The translations under genes and the position numbers were made by a program. Below the pieces are notes generated by a model that saw only the letters and a program-made list of their open reading frames with translations, was not told the origin of the DNA and did not search any database. This document shows, in pieces, positions 11,862 through 24,060 of a DNA stretch of 64,000 nt. Position 1 is the stretch's first letter. Every line of letters starts with the position of its first letter. Origin of the DNA: Adiantum capillus-veneris (taxonomy: Eukaryota; Streptophyta; Polypodiopsida; Polypodiales; Pteridaceae); assembly GCA_014529385.2 (NCBI GenBank), contig CM043965.1, forward strand, positions 67,267,690 to 67,331,689, given 5' to 3'.

Positions 11862-14800
11862 ATCAGTATCAGAACAGGTTGCATCCTCCCGGGCTTAGTT
11901 GCCAATAGCTCCAACACACGTTTGCTCACTTTCTCTACTGATTTCTATGAGCTTTGGGCGTCAAACAACAGGTCAATAAATACTTCGAACTACTCGTAGA
12001 GCTTGGTATGCTCAAAATTTTCATTTGGGCCATTTCGGCCTCCATTTCCACTACAAGCAATACTGTGCATGCTATTTCCAGGTCCCTTATAGTCTTCTAC
12101 GAGTGCTATATAGCACATGGTGTTCTCACTTCGTTTCTCCTCTTTTCGGGCAGTTTTCACATCATGTGCAGGCATTCGCCATGGCTGACAACTACATAGA
12201 TGTGTTCAATTTGTTTGCTGTTGAGGATAGATTGGATGGGGACAATTACCCTATGTGGGCTTACATGGTGCAACATGTCAAGACCGTTTGGAACATTATG
12301 CAAGGCATTGATGTACATCTTGATTCTGTGGATACATGCGATGTTGAGGATGTTGCAAGTTTTGATGGCAAGGTTGTTGCTGTTAAAATTGTTTTATCTA
12401 CTACTAAGCAAGCTCATTGGGATGTAAGAGATGCGCATGCTCATCCATTGATCACATTATCTATGAAGCACACTATTAATCCTCCTATTCATTCACTCCT
12501 ATTCGTTCAGAAAAAATTACAAAACAGGCTTGGGATATTTTGGTTGGGCTTTATGCAAGTCGCAATGAGGCTAAAATTGCATTGCTACGTAAAGAGCTGG
12601 AGTTGAAGATTATGCATGAGGAAGATGAAATGGACACTTTCCTTGTTAATGTCAAGGATATAAATGAGCAACTTATTTTTGCAGGTGAAGTCATTTTTTA
12701 GAGACTGTTCTTGATGCTTTGCCAGATTCTTACCAGAATTCTGCTAGTACTTGGAGACTTATGACCCAAGGAAATCATGAAGTTGTCAAGTTTGATGCAT
12801 TATGCGCGTTGCTATTGCAAGAGTCACTTTCCAAAAAAAAAAGGGCTAAACAATGTGCAGTTGAACAGGCCTTTATTGTTGCTCAAAGAAAAAGTGGTTA
12901 GAGTAATGCAACCACGTCTCATGGTTCTTCTACAAGTGGAAACGCTCAAGTTCCTAATGCTTCTACGGGCAACACTTTGTCTAGAAATTCTAGTAAAAAG
13001 GGCAAAAAGAAGATGTGTTGCCATTATTGTAAAGCTAATGATCACTTGATCAAGAAGTGTCCAAAATTGAAGGCAAAAGAGGCTAAGAAGAAAGAGGCTC
13101 GATCAACCACAGGGTCCAATACAAGTGCAACTATTGTAGAGTTTTATGTGAAAGGAGATTGTGATGCTGATGTAGATGTAGAGTGGGCTTTTAGTGCAGA
13201 GTGTACTTATGATCTTGATGTCCATGATGCATGCATGTCAACTGCTGCATATTCATATATGTGGTGTTTTGATAGTGATCTACAAAGCACATTACCTCAC
13301 ATCGTGATTTGTTTACCTCTCGAGTTTGTCCCTCATGGGAATACTATCACTTGTGCCAACAATGCCTCTTATTTGGTTCAGGGAGTTGGAAAGATTGTGC
13401 TTACTACTGCAAATGGTAGTTCTTTTACACTTGTTGATGCATTGTATGTACCTAGGATAAAGAAGAATCTTTTGTTTGTATCTGCACTTGCTAGACTTCG
13501 ACTTGTAGTCAAATTTGTGGATAACAGATGTACAATACATGATCTCAATTTCGGTGATGAAATTGGTGCATTTGGAATTTTATTTCATGGGCTATATAAG
13601 CTCACTTTGTACGAGAAGTGTGGGTAGAATTTTGCAAATGTAGTTGTGGATTCTAAGGCTATTTCAGATGGAAAACTTTGGCATGCATGGAAATCTGATA
13701 TGGTTGCTTCTTTGCTACCTCTTGAAGCACCAGTCAAACATGTTTGTGAGGGCTGTATTTTGGGTAAGATGCAGTGTTCAAAGTTTCCAAAGGATGGTCC
13801 AGTTAGGGCTACATGCAGGTTGTAGCTTGTGCATAGTGATGTTTATGGCCCATGCAAAATCTGTCCTTGGGCAATTACGTGTACTTCGTGACTTTCATTG
13901 ATGGTTACTCTAGGCATGCATGTGTATATCCGCTTAAATCTAAGTCTGAAGTGTTTATGTGCTTCAAGCAATTTTTTGGCTATGGTTGAAAATGTCTCAA
14001 AATGTACTATGGGCATCCTCCATTCCAATCAAGCGGAGGAGTATATGTCTCATGAATTTAATGCATTTCTGGCTAGTCGTGGGATAAAACAAATGTACAG
14101 TGTTGTATACACCTCACCAAAATGGTGTTACTGAGAGGAAAAATAGGTCACTTACAAAAATGGCACGATGTATGGTCAAAAGTCAAGCTTTACGGCTTTT
14201 TTTTTGCTTGAGGCCATCATGTGTGCCACTTATGTACTTGGCAGGTGTTCTACAAAAGCTTTGCAGCCTATGACTCCTTGTGAAGCATGGCATGATAGAA
14301 AGCCTTCTATGGAGAACATGCGTGTTTTTGGTTGTTTGGCATATGCTTTGGTGCCACAAATGTAGCATATAAAATTGGATGATAAGGCTATCAAATGTAT
14401 TTTTGTTGGCTATAGTGTTGAAAGCAAAGGTTATACGTTGTACCATCGATAAACAAGGTGTATCTTGGTTTCATGGGATGTTTTGTTTGTGGAAGGTTCT
14501 GTTCAGCCCTTGTTGTCATGTACTAGAGATAGTAATGTATGCTCACAGGACATTGATAACAATTTTTTGCCTCTTTTTAGTGATGGAAGTTTGACCTTAA
14601 ATTCAAATGAGGAAAATGTACAGCCTGTGGGGGGTTTTGAAAATGTTACAAATCAACCCATTACTGATGCAGATGTACATGATGTACTTGATGAGGAAAG
14701 GGCTGAGAATGAGTAGGCTAGAGGTATGCCAAAATGGCTGGTGCATACTTTGCATGATAGTAAATTGGATGCACCTTTGTCTAATCATACTCGTTCAGGT

Positions 14801-15023
14801 TCTTGCCATGTATCTTATGCATCAGATTGTTATGCTTACGATTGTGTCTAGCTTATGTGATGTTGAGGAACCTCTGTCTAAAAATTGGATGGCCACCATG
14901 CAATCTGAATCTGATGCACTTATAGAAAATGACACATGGACTTTATGTGATTTGCCTCATGGAAAAGCTAATGGTGTTGTTGATTGCTATAAGGCTCGAC
15001 TTGTTGCAAAGGGTTATGCATAG

Positions 15024-15059
15024 CATTAGACAATTGCGGAGGTCTTTTGGAGGGCCTTT

Positions 15060-15130
<71 letters not shown>

Positions 15131-15967
15131 AGCTCCTCCAATGAGAGAAGAGCCAACATTACATAGAAATAAAAGCCTTATATTAACAAAAATATAAAAA
15201 AGGTCTCATCCATGCATTTAATGATCCAACCGTCCTTGAAAACGATCACCTTTTTTTATTAAATGTGAGTGTCTTTTTCACGTGGCCGATGCTGCTCATT
15301 TAATGTGGCTTACATCATCATTGAAACAAAAAAATATCACAAAACTATCAATTAATGTCAAAATTTGAAGATTTTGACACCACGAATGCGTCCCAAATGC
15401 CCAAAAACCAAAAAATCGAATGTCTACTTGCCCTTTTTTGACACGCGGAGAGGGAGAAATTGCCAAAAAACCTCTAAAAGAGGGTTTTTGCCAAATGGCA
15501 CATGAGAGGCACTTCAAACGTTTGTAAATGGGCCTCTGCATGCCGTTTGCAACATTGTTTTGTCAAAAACCCTCTACTAGAGGTTTTTTAGCAATTTCTC
15601 CCTCTCCGGGTGTCAGGAAAGGGCAAGTAGACATTTGATTTTTAGGTTTTTGGGCGTTTTGGACACATTGGCAATGTCAAATCCTTCAAATTTGACACTA
15701 GTTGATAGTTTTGTGTTTTTTTTTGTTTTAGTGATTACACAAGCCACATTGAATGAGCGACGTCGGCCTCGTGAAAAAGACACTCGTATTTAATGAAAAA
15801 GTGGTCGTTTTCAAGGACCACAAAAAAGTTAGGTTTACTTTTCAAAGTATCTAGTTGTCCTTTTGGATGTACTCAATAAGTGCAAAGGCATTTTAAAGAA
15901 AATTTTATAGAGAGAGAAATAGAATTTCTTAAAAGGCCCTCCAAATGACCTCTGAGATCTTCTAATG
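15024..15967. mobile_element. Foldback (long inverted repeat) element inside copia A
   Basis: About 940 bp interrupts the RT between the codons for KGYA and QKGIDYEETF. Ends are inverted: CATTAGA at the left, TCTAATG at the right, then GGAGGTCTTTTGGAGGGCC against its complement. The two halves are inverted copies over several hundred bases: ACTATCAATTAATGTCAAA near 15345 pairs with the complement near 15690, and TCCTTGAAAACGATCAC near 15235 with the complement near 15815. The centre is near 15526. No coding sequence and no clear target duplication is seen. The left arm contains a 63-base GA run absent at that length from the right arm. Confidence 0.8.
15064..15126. repeat. (GA)n microsatellite in the foldback left arm
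   Basis: About 63 bases of pure GA. The mirrored place in the right arm (near 15910) has only GAGAGAGA, so the tract probably expanded after the two arms formed. Confidence 0.95.
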
Positions 15968-17242
15968 CAAAAAGGCATAGATTATGAAGAGACTTTTGCT
16001 CCCACTTATCGTATGACTACTGTGCATTTCCTATGTGCATTGGCATCTCATTTTGGTAGGGATGTACATTAGTCAAACATTGTTACTCTTTTCTTAAGTG
16101 GTGACATATTTGAGGAAGTTTATGTAACACAGGCTCACGGTTTTGTCAAGAAAGAACAAGAGGATAAAGTGTGCAAATTTAAGAAAGCTTTGTATGGGTT
16201 GAAGCAATATCCTTGTGCTTGGTATGAGAAAGCTGATACTCATTTGATCAAGCAAGGCTTTCCTAACAATCCAATAGAAAGCACATTGTATGTGAAGCGT
16301 GAGGGTGATGTACTTCTCATTGTCGTTCTCTATGTGGATGATTTGCTGATCACTGGACCAAATGAAAGACATATTGCTGAATTTCAGAATACGTAGAGAC
16401 ATTGCTATGTAAGTTTGGACTTGAAGATTGCAAACCTATTGCCCCTCCCATGTAAACAGGTTTGACATTGAGTCTTCATGTTGCTAGTGATCCTCTCGAT
16501 GTCACTCTTTACCAAACTGTTGTTGGATGCCTCATTTATGTATGCAACATGAGGCCAGCTTGCAGTCTCACGGGTCAACAGATTTATGCATAGCCTAGGG
16601 TCTAAGCATTAGCAGGTTGTCAAGCGGATCTTTCGCTACTTGAGTGACACCTTACATCTTGGGTTGTTTTATCCCAAGGGGAGATCATTGCCGCTAAATT
16701 TACATGCTTTTTTGGACTCATATTGGGATGGTTGTGAGCGTCCACGAGTGGTTTTTGTTTCATGCTCGACGGTTCATGCATATCATGGTTGAGCAAGAAG
16801 CAACCTACTATGGCCACTTCCAGTTGTGAGATTGAGTACAGGGTAGTCTTCACATGTACGGGTGAGTGTGTATGGCTCAGACGTCTTATGGATGATTTGG
16901 GTGTTGGACAGGACACTGCCAACACTATCTACATTGAAAGTGAGAGAGCACTGGCAGTTGTAGATGAACCCAGTTTTTCATGCTCGCACAAAGCACATTA
17001 AGGTGCATTACCACTATGTTAGGGAGATGCTCTCAGCAAGAGGGATTGTCTTGGCTTATGTGCCAACATAGGACAACCTTGCATATCTTTTCACAAATGC
17101 ATTGTCTCATGAGAAGTTTGAAGCTTTTCACAAAGCTTTGGGCTTACTCCCCTTTGTGGATTTATCATGTCTTTGTAGGGCGTGACACTTTCCTATACTC
17201 TATGTGCCAACTCTCATTCATTGCATCACTTCCATGGGGATT

Positions 17243-17473
17243 TGTTACCATATACATATGGCAGTGATGTGTGTGAGCACATTTAGGACTGGTGTGTGAC
17301 ATTTTTTCCCGCACTAGGAGGTCTTTTCCCCTGTACATTGTATATACAACCATCACTCTAGGGCTATCTTATATTTCGATTGTACATTGAGTAATATACT
17401 CTCTATTATGTGCCTTGAGCTTCCTTTGTCTTCTCCAAGCTGTGTGCATTTCACTGCAACCGTAATTCTAACA
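17243..17473 (+). repeat. 3' LTR of copia A
   Basis: Starts TGTTACCATATACATATGG and ends ACCGTAATTCTAACA. It pairs with 11633-11861 but differs at roughly one site in seven by eye. The E integrase frame resumes on the minus strand immediately after it. Confidence 0.9.
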
Positions 17474-20001
17474 AATTTTAACCATATTTCGCATATCAAT
17501 GTATTGATTTTCCATGCTACTATCATAAATAAGTACCCAATCACCACCTTTGATAGCATAAGGTTGCAACTTATGCTTCTCATCAAACACTATTTTATTC
17601 TTCAATCATGCTTCTTTGAGCTTTGCTTTGGCTTGCTCAATATCTGCTTGATGCTGCTCAAGTAGGCAAATACACAAAGCAAGATAATCTTATGTAGGCA
17701 TACCTATTTCCTATGGCAACACAGTCTAAGACATAGCCACTTCCTCTATAGGCGTAATGGGTTTCTGCCCATACATCAACTCAAATGGCATAAAACCTAT
17801 AACAGAACTATGTGTAGTACAATCAACCCATAAAGCAAAACGTAAAAGTTTAGGCCAATCACCAATATGCCTTTGCTAGATATTTAAGAATAGGCGGATG
17901 TCCTATTTCACTTTTTCCATTACCCTTTGGATTGTATGTTGTAGTGAGAGCTAACTTGATGCCCAAGGAGGCCCTTCATCTGCATCTAGCTCGCCTCTGT
18001 CAGCAGCAATTTTACCAACACAACCATACCTAGAAATGACATCTTCAAGCAATACTATTGGCATATTAAGCAAGCCTTCACAAATTGAACAACATCTTTG
18101 TACATACCTTTCCACCAAGCAGTCTTTGATCTTGATGAAGGTTTTCCATAATCCTCTATGTCCATCCCATAAGCTTTCATGAAACTCTTTAATCACCTGT
18201 TATTGAGTTACTTTGTTGCCAAACAACCCTTTGTGGTAACCCTCTTGGATGCTTTGGTTGCTTTCATAAATGACCATCTCTAAGAAAGTAGCCATAAGCC
18301 ATTTTTCGGATCCTCTTGTACTCTTGGTCACTCCATTCCTCTTGCTTGGTAAGAGTAAGGTAGTGGACAATAAAAAGCCACTCTCCTTTGTACATCTCTT
18401 CAGGAAAGACTTCAAAAACATGAGCAAGAGTACCATAGCTTGCATGCAAGTGAGAAGAGGTGTAAAATTTTAGGCCCACGTCATCACTTGTGGTAAGCAT
18501 CTCCTCCTCATCTTCATACCTAGCTCTTGATAACATATCTGTTGCTGGGTTATCTCTACCTGTAATATTGTAAAATTTAGGATTAAGAGACTTAATGTAG
18601 GCTATCCATTGCAACATGGCAATGTCTTGTGTAGAATAGTTTGCAATCATCCCTATCAATGGCAAACAATCTGTCTCTACCACAATCAAAGCCCCAATAA
18701 AACATCCCTTATCAGACCTTAGGGTAGTAGCAATACCACAAAGTTTCTCTCTTAACTTGTGGATAACCTTGTTGATGAGCATTAAGCACCTTTGCTACAA
18801 ATCGAACTACATACATGTGACTTCTGCATCATTTTGACCTATAGCCTACCCAATACCTATCACGCTAGTGTCAATTGATTAAGATAACTATCCTTCCACA
18901 CTTATAGTCAATGTTTCTCAAGGTAGGAGCCTCGAGAAGCATTTTCTTTAATTTTCTAATAGTTTTTCTATGATCCTCTTCCCATATAAACCTTTTCCCC
19001 TTCCGTAATAGTTGATAAAGTACCTTTGCAACATGAGCAAAGTGTGGCAACCAAATAAGATAAAATACACATGTGCCCAAAAACCTTTGAACTTCAGTAA
19101 TTGAAGTGCATGTTTCTTTCATACTTTGTATAGCTTTAACTTTGATTGGACTCAGTCATCTTCCATCTAATCGACACATATGCCCTACAATTAGAACTTC
19201 TTTAGCTCCAAAGGTTTATTTTTTCACTAAAAGTATCAAGTTAGCTTATTCAAGCCTGGATAAAATGGCATCGCAGTTAACAATATGTTGGGCAACAAAC
19301 CATTGGCACCCCCTAACATGCGGAATAAAATCCCTCAATACCTTATTCATGACATTCATCATATGAGCTACATGGTTAGTAGCACCCTGTGGTAGAGTGC
19401 ACATCCTTACCAAGCCAAGAGGTGTACGCATTGTAGTAAGATCCCTGCTCTCCAAAGAAACTGGTCATATCTTGAATAGAGATCACCCATAGAACATATA
19501 GCTCTTCTTGCAAAGGCTTCAACAAACTCATCCATAATTGGACCTGTACCTACACTACAGATTCTTACCTTATTGGCCGGTTGCATGTCCTGAATGAACC
19601 TTAGGGTACCATTCTTCTTTGGAAGAGTAAACCATCGATTGGTGTATGGTGTGTATGATGGTTCCTAAATGCCCATTTGTATCTTCTTGTTGAGAAAATC
19701 AATAAGCTTCAGCAAGTGAGCATTAGTTACTGGGATGGGATGTAAAATCCATGGCATGTGAGAAACATTAAATAAAATTATAGATGAGAGACAACACTTG
19801 GATCCACACACCCAATCTCAGTTGGCTCAAAGGCAAAGGCTTTACCATGATTTTCAAGCATACCTTGAAAGCATTTGATCTTCTCTTTGTTAATAAAACC
19901 ATCCTCTCCAATTTGCATCTGCTTCAATGTCTCCTTAGTGAATTTAAGCCCAATGTTTTTTGGATCTCTACACATAGGCTGGTAAGAAGCTTCCTCTATC
20001 A
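17474..20001 (-). pseudogene. Gypsy E RT, RNase H and integrase, decayed
   Basis: Minus-strand pol of a gypsy unlike G1. RT: LPKKNGTLRFIQDMQPANKV and GDLYSRYDQ near 19480-19640, then TPLGLVRMCTLPQGATN near 19400. The segment that should carry the F-x-D-D catalytic pair between there and the RLE end at 19246 is absent. The connection/RNase H part lies at 19122-18480 (VQRFLGTCVF, LEAPTLRNIDY, FYNITGRDNPATDMLSR). Integrase pieces at 18196-17480 include HESLWDGHRGLWKTF and GKIAADRGELDA, joined across an apparent internal deletion, then FELMYGQKP. It is broken by stops, deletions, copia A at 17473 and element F at 20006. Confidence 0.8.
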
Positions 20002-20006
20002 CTCTG

Positions 20007-20175
20007 TGTTAGGTAAAGGCGGTGTGCCTCACCGTGCTTTGCCCGTGTTTGTCGGCCAGTGTCCGATCTCCCACATTTATCTCCTTATTCTTTATACATA
20101 CAAAGAATAAGGAGCTATCAGTCATTCTCACATTGTGCTCATATAATGAGATTTGGGAGCTCCACGCACATCCTG

Positions 20176-20210
<35 letters not shown>

Positions 20211-20271
20211 CCCCCCCCCCCCCCCCCCCCCTTCTCACTCTCCACACACACACCACATTTGCGCACTCACA
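20007..20271 (+). repeat. 5' LTR of element F
   Basis: TGTTAGGTAAAGG...GCACTCACA. Aligns closely with 22773-23001. The main difference is an expanded CT run (about 20180-20207) and a 24-base C run (20208-20231), where the 3' LTR has a short CTCTCTCCCTCCCC. Confidence 0.9.
20180..20231. repeat. (CT)n and poly-C in the F 5' LTR
   Basis: A CT run passes into about 24 consecutive C. The partner LTR lacks this expansion, so it arose after insertion or is a sequencing/assembly artefact. Confidence 0.95.
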
Positions 20272-20273
20272 AT

Positions 20274-20285
20274 TGGTATTAGAGC
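20274..20285 (+). other. Primer-binding site of element F
   Basis: TGGTATTAGAGC, two bases after the LTR end. It differs by one base from the complement of the plant initiator tRNA-Met 3' end. Confidence 0.75.
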
Positions 20286-21699
20286 TCAAGGATTGGGAGC
20301 ACCATTGGAGCTCAGCAGGGAAGCAGGTAGAGAAGCAGCAAAAACTGCAGCATGTTTTTGCAGATCTATTTTGGCCTATCAAAATGTCTTCACTCAAGCC
20401 AATTCCCTTTATCCTTGACCGATTTTTTGTCCTCTTCAACTTTGCAAAAGAAATTTTTCTCAAAATCTTTACCGATCGATTTCAGGTCGATTCTCACTTT
20501 ACTCTACCGTTTTTGAGCGGTCTACAACTTTGCAGAAGGAAGTTTCTGCAAATTCTGAACGGTTTGGGAGATATGGGTTGACAGGGTGCAGGATGTTCAA
20601 AAAGTTGAGGATACGATGTATGCCTTACGTGGTTTGATACTCAGAGAGACTCATGTGATTGCAGTTTGAGCTCGACAATGTATGTCTCGAGCATCGTTTT
20701 TTTTTGAAGTCACAGGTAGAGCAGGTATTTGTGTACTAGATTTGCAGGTGTTTGCAATGATGTATGCAAAGTGTGGAGATTGGTGCATGCATTTGGAGTG
20801 CGGTTTGATGCGCTTTGGTTGCTCATAGTTTTGAGCGTGCAGTCACTTGATTATTGGTTTTGTAGCTGTTTTGCTGACGAAACTCTGGCAAAATTTTCCG
20901 AGTAGTTTATGCACATCATTGGTGCGATCGAGATTGCGATTGCTTATAGCACTTAGGATTTGGCGTGCAATGTTTTCCCTTTTGGGTGGTGCATCGTGAG
21001 CGTGTTTCGCTCTGCATTTTTGGTCTTGACCTGTGAGTGCTTGGCCATTTGGAGCTTCCAAATTTGACTCCCATCTACAGGTTAAGTCTAGTACTCCCAC
21101 AAGTGTTGCCATTTGCAGTTGAGGACATCTTCAACAGTGTTTTGGCTTGCATACTGGTTTCGACACAGCAGGTGTCTTGAGCTTTTGCTTTGTGTATGCT
21201 TTTGTGGGATAGTGGCTGGAGTTTACTTGCCATAGCTTGTGATTGAGCTTGGCTCTCACATTGACAGGTTTTGTCAGTTTGGACACAGTTTGGTGTTCTT
21301 GTATCCACTCTCGTAGGAGTGAGGATTACGTATGCTTGTGTGGCTATAGACGTTGCTAGTCATAGGTTACATAGTTTTTCTCACCATGTCACCTCAACTA
21401 ATGACTGACAAAGCTGTGCATCCCCAAAGATACCATTGTTTGAGTGAACATCACCACAAGACAAATGCACAATCTGCCCTCCATGCAGCACATCCGCAAA
21501 AGAGACATGCCTCGTCTCTCGCTCCAAACATGGTTACAAATACACAGAGACTACGCTGCCTCGTGTGTCAAAAATATGTGAAGGGTATACCAGACCACTC
21601 CTAGCACCTCTGGTTATCACCAATGATCCCCAATGCATCTTAAATGACCTCTCTCCAAGCAGTACACAATGTCCACTACTCTACAAAACTGACGCACTG

Positions 21700-22111
21700 A
21701 AATGAGACTCTGGCTGAGTCCTGGTACATAACATACATCTCATAGCGTAAGTAATGTACCGCTAGGTAAAGACATGCATACATCTCTGGAACCCTCTATG
21801 TCATATGCTGAACCATCAGCAAATTACACACAACCAAGTCTCCCACTAGAGAAAGAGCAAAACAAATCATGACGTGGCATCATGTGAAAAACTACATGCT
21901 CGTCTAGTAGAAAACGCGTAGACAATGTGCTATCCCAAGACATAAGGAAGTCTGAAGGCAAGCTAGACTCAAAAGTGACATGCATGTCACATGCATACTC
22001 TCTAGCATTTGTCCTCATAGTAGCTCCATGCATCTGCCTCTTCCATTGCCTCATACGCCTGAAGCAACGGCATCTAGTGTGCCTTGTGTGACCATAATGC
22101 CAACAATGCAA
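21700..22111 (-). pseudogene. Copia gag/protease remnant, antisense within element F
   Basis: On the minus strand CWHYGHTRHTRC and the next C form a zinc knuckle of spacing CX2-Y-X4-HX4C, with the second Cys replaced by Tyr (about 22105-22065). Downstream in the same frame come MPRHDLFCSF, a FADGSAYDIEGS block and LRDVCYVPGL-like residues near 21710, the usual C-terminal half of a copia protease, broken by TAA and TGA stops. The catalytic D-S-G is not seen. Its orientation is opposite to F's own LTR polarity and to the RNase H piece at 22400-22690. Confidence 0.6.
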
Positions 22112-22336
22112 GTATCGCCAAGAACGAGATCACTGTCTCTCAAAAGCCACAATGGTGGACTCACTATCACACATATCTGCAACCATAAGTGAATGGCCTA
22201 AGAACTAGTTGAGCCAGAGACCGATGCATTGTTCTTTGATGCATCTGATACATTTGAGGGTGACAGTGTCCTTCAGACAGCTGTGTGTGATTGCAATGGA
22301 GTTGATTTTTTGATTTTGTAGTCATTCTCAGCAGAT

Positions 22337-22687
22337 ATGCCTTTGCCAAACGATGCTGGCATGGTGATGCATAGTCAAGTGGTTCCTAAAGAGGATGCAT
22401 ATGGAATTGAGGTTGCTAACAGGGTTAGGTTGGCACACATAGTGCATGTTTCATCGGCTTTTGGGTCTCTTATGTCCGACCTTTTGGTCTCAAGACCTGA
22501 TCTTGGTGCATTTGCAGTGGGAGTTGTCAGTCGTGCGATGGCTGACGTTGGCATTGTGCATTGTGGAGCCATGCAGGTCATCACTCAATACGTGCATCAG
22601 GAGTGTCATCTAAGCTCTAGCCCTAGTGGTATGCATGTTGCATCTACACTAGAGCGGTTACAGAGTGAGCCAGTAGGCATAGGTTGA
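22337..22687 (+). pseudogene. Copia RNase H-region remnant in element F
   Basis: A 116-codon frame containing SSAFGSLMSDLLVSRPDL and FAVGVVSRAMADVG. This resembles the copia segment between RT and RNase H, usually AVGSLMYA...TRPDI...VSRFM. The frame lacks the RNase H catalytic acids and is too short to act alone. It lies in the expected place, shortly upstream of the 3' LTR, and in sense with it. Confidence 0.5.
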
Positions 22688-22772
22688 GAGTCGTCTTCTC
22701 TCACCTCTTGTATATACTAGTTGTAGGCTAGTCTTCTCGCCACTTATCGGCACACAGCCTTTAGTGGGAGAA

Positions 22773-23001
22773 TATTAGATAAAATCAGTGTGCCTCACCG
22801 TGCTTTGTCCGTGTTCATCGGCAAGTGTCAGACCACCCACATTTATCTCCTTATTCTTTATACATACAAAGAATAAGGAGCTCTCACTCATTCTCACATT
22901 GTGCTCACACAGTGAGATTTGGGAGCTCCACCCACATCCTGTGTACTCTCTCTCCCTCCCCTTCTCACTCTCCACACATGCACCGCATTCGTGCACTCAC
23001 A
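22773..23001 (+). repeat. 3' LTR of element F
   Basis: Begins TATTAGATAAAATCAG (the initial TG has become TA) and ends CACTCACA, followed by CTCTG. Preceded by a purine-rich tract. Confidence 0.85.
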
Positions 23002-23006
23002 CTCTG

Positions 23007-24060
23007 TCACTTCCTTCTGGCAAAGGTGTAGCCACCGGCCTCACCTTGTTTGCAACAGCTTTATATTGTCTCTACTTGGACTTCAATTGCTTCACCAAAA
23101 TCCTCCTTACTATGAGTAAGTGACTCATATATATCCAGTTCTTCATACATGTCCATTGAATATGCACTTTAACAATGCTAATTTCACTTTGTAACCTGTA
23201 TTGCTTGATCTCCTCTAGTTCTGACATAGAACCACTTAGGAAACCACTTCAAAGATTTTGAAAATAACATCTTCTGGTTCAAGCACATCACATCCCTGCA
23301 ATTTAATTTGAATACTTGAAACATATTGTTTTTTCCGTTTAGGTAGCTCATTAAACTTCCTGTAAGACACCAAACTCTCAGATGTTAACCCAAAAACCCT
23401 GAAGAGAAATTCTCCCTTTGTGAGAACTTTCCCTCCTCCGTACCACCATAGTCCTACTGTATAGTGGCACCTCAATAAAATCCTGTGAAAACCTGTGTTC
23501 TTTAAACTTTTTGTGTATCTTTGGCAGTGGATGATCACGTAGGTTTTCTTTATTTTTGGCATGATCAACACACATAGTCAAAAACTGGACATCCCTTTTA
23601 TTGTCCCTTCTTTGGATCCTTGCGAAGGTTGAGCCATCGTCTAACACCTTTGTTTCCATGCGCACAGCTGTAATATATTGATGTCCTAATATGAGTGGAT
23701 ACGAGGAGTGCTCCTGTCTAAAAAGTTATGTTCATCAAAAACATCCCCAATAGTTACCTTAACATTTGCACATGCACCATAAAGATTGCTCGAAAGCATA
23801 TTGGCAGCTCAAATCCGCCAACCATGGTTCCACATCAATATGCCACTCCCCCTTTTGGTGCAGACTCTTGGCCATAAGATTGATTTTTAATCCATGGTCT
23901 ACAAGTGCTAAGACCGGCTCTTCAATGTTGCCAAGCTTTACAATTACAATCAGATTTGAAGCTACCACACGCTTTGGCTCTTCATCTTCAAGTTCTTCTT
24001 CATAAGCATCCGAAATCGCCTCAATGTAGCGAATCATTTGACTCTTAACTGCCTCAAGAT
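23007..24060 (-). pseudogene. Gypsy E protease region
   Basis: Minus-strand frames carry LALVDHGLKINLMAKSL at about 23910-23860. This is an aspartic-protease-like D-H-G motif with the hydrophobic flank typical of one gypsy group. ETKVLDDGSTFARIQRRD and VQFLTMCVDH follow at 23660-23570, normally the end of the protease before RT. Frameshifts separate the parts. Element F's target site is at the 23007 edge, beyond which the RT half continues at 20001. Confidence 0.6.

Larger units (their letters stand above)
12181..17160 (+). pseudogene. Ty1/copia gag-pol of element A, many stops and shifts
   Basis: Decayed counterpart of the C polyprotein. The gag start MADNYIDVFNLFAVEDRLDG is at 12181, with a three-codon deletion soon after (HVKTVW against HVLVSKGVW in C). 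A CHYCKANDHLIKKCP zinc knuckle lies at about 13018-13060. The protease motif is lost at about 13265 (CFDSDLQ instead of FDSGAT). Integrase pieces follow at 13730-14400, an RT segment with VVLYVDDLLITG at about 16325, and RNase H pieces (WLSKKQPTMATSSCE) at about 16780. Numerous stops and frameshifts, a missing gag-pre-integrase segment near 13690 and the foldback insertion in the RT make it non-functional. Confidence 0.9.
11633..17473 (+). mobile_element. Ty1/copia element A, old and inactivated
   Basis: Plus-strand copia with both LTRs (11633-11861 and 17243-17473), a degraded primer-binding site at 11864-11875 (CAGTATCAGAAC) and a decayed gag-pol. It belongs to the same family as elements B and C, which it resembles along its whole length. 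The LTRs differ at many sites, so the insertion is old. Flanking 5-mers ATGTT and AATTT match only at three positions, consistent with an eroded target duplication, and the insertion interrupts the E pol frame. A foldback element splits it at 15024-15967. Confidence 0.9.
20007..23001 (+). mobile_element. Non-autonomous mosaic LTR element F with TSD CTCTG
   Basis: LTRs at 20007-20271 and 22773-23001 are flanked by a perfect CTCTG duplication (20002-20006 and 23002-23006). The primer-binding site TGGTATTAGAGC is at 20274-20285, and a GTGGGAGAA polypurine tract precedes the 3' LTR, so it is plus-strand oriented. The roughly 2.5 kb interior has no intact gene. It contains copia-like gag and protease remnants on the minus strand (22111 to about 21700) and a copia RNase H remnant on the plus strand (22400-22690). 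It is inserted in gypsy E between protease and RT. Confidence 0.85.
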
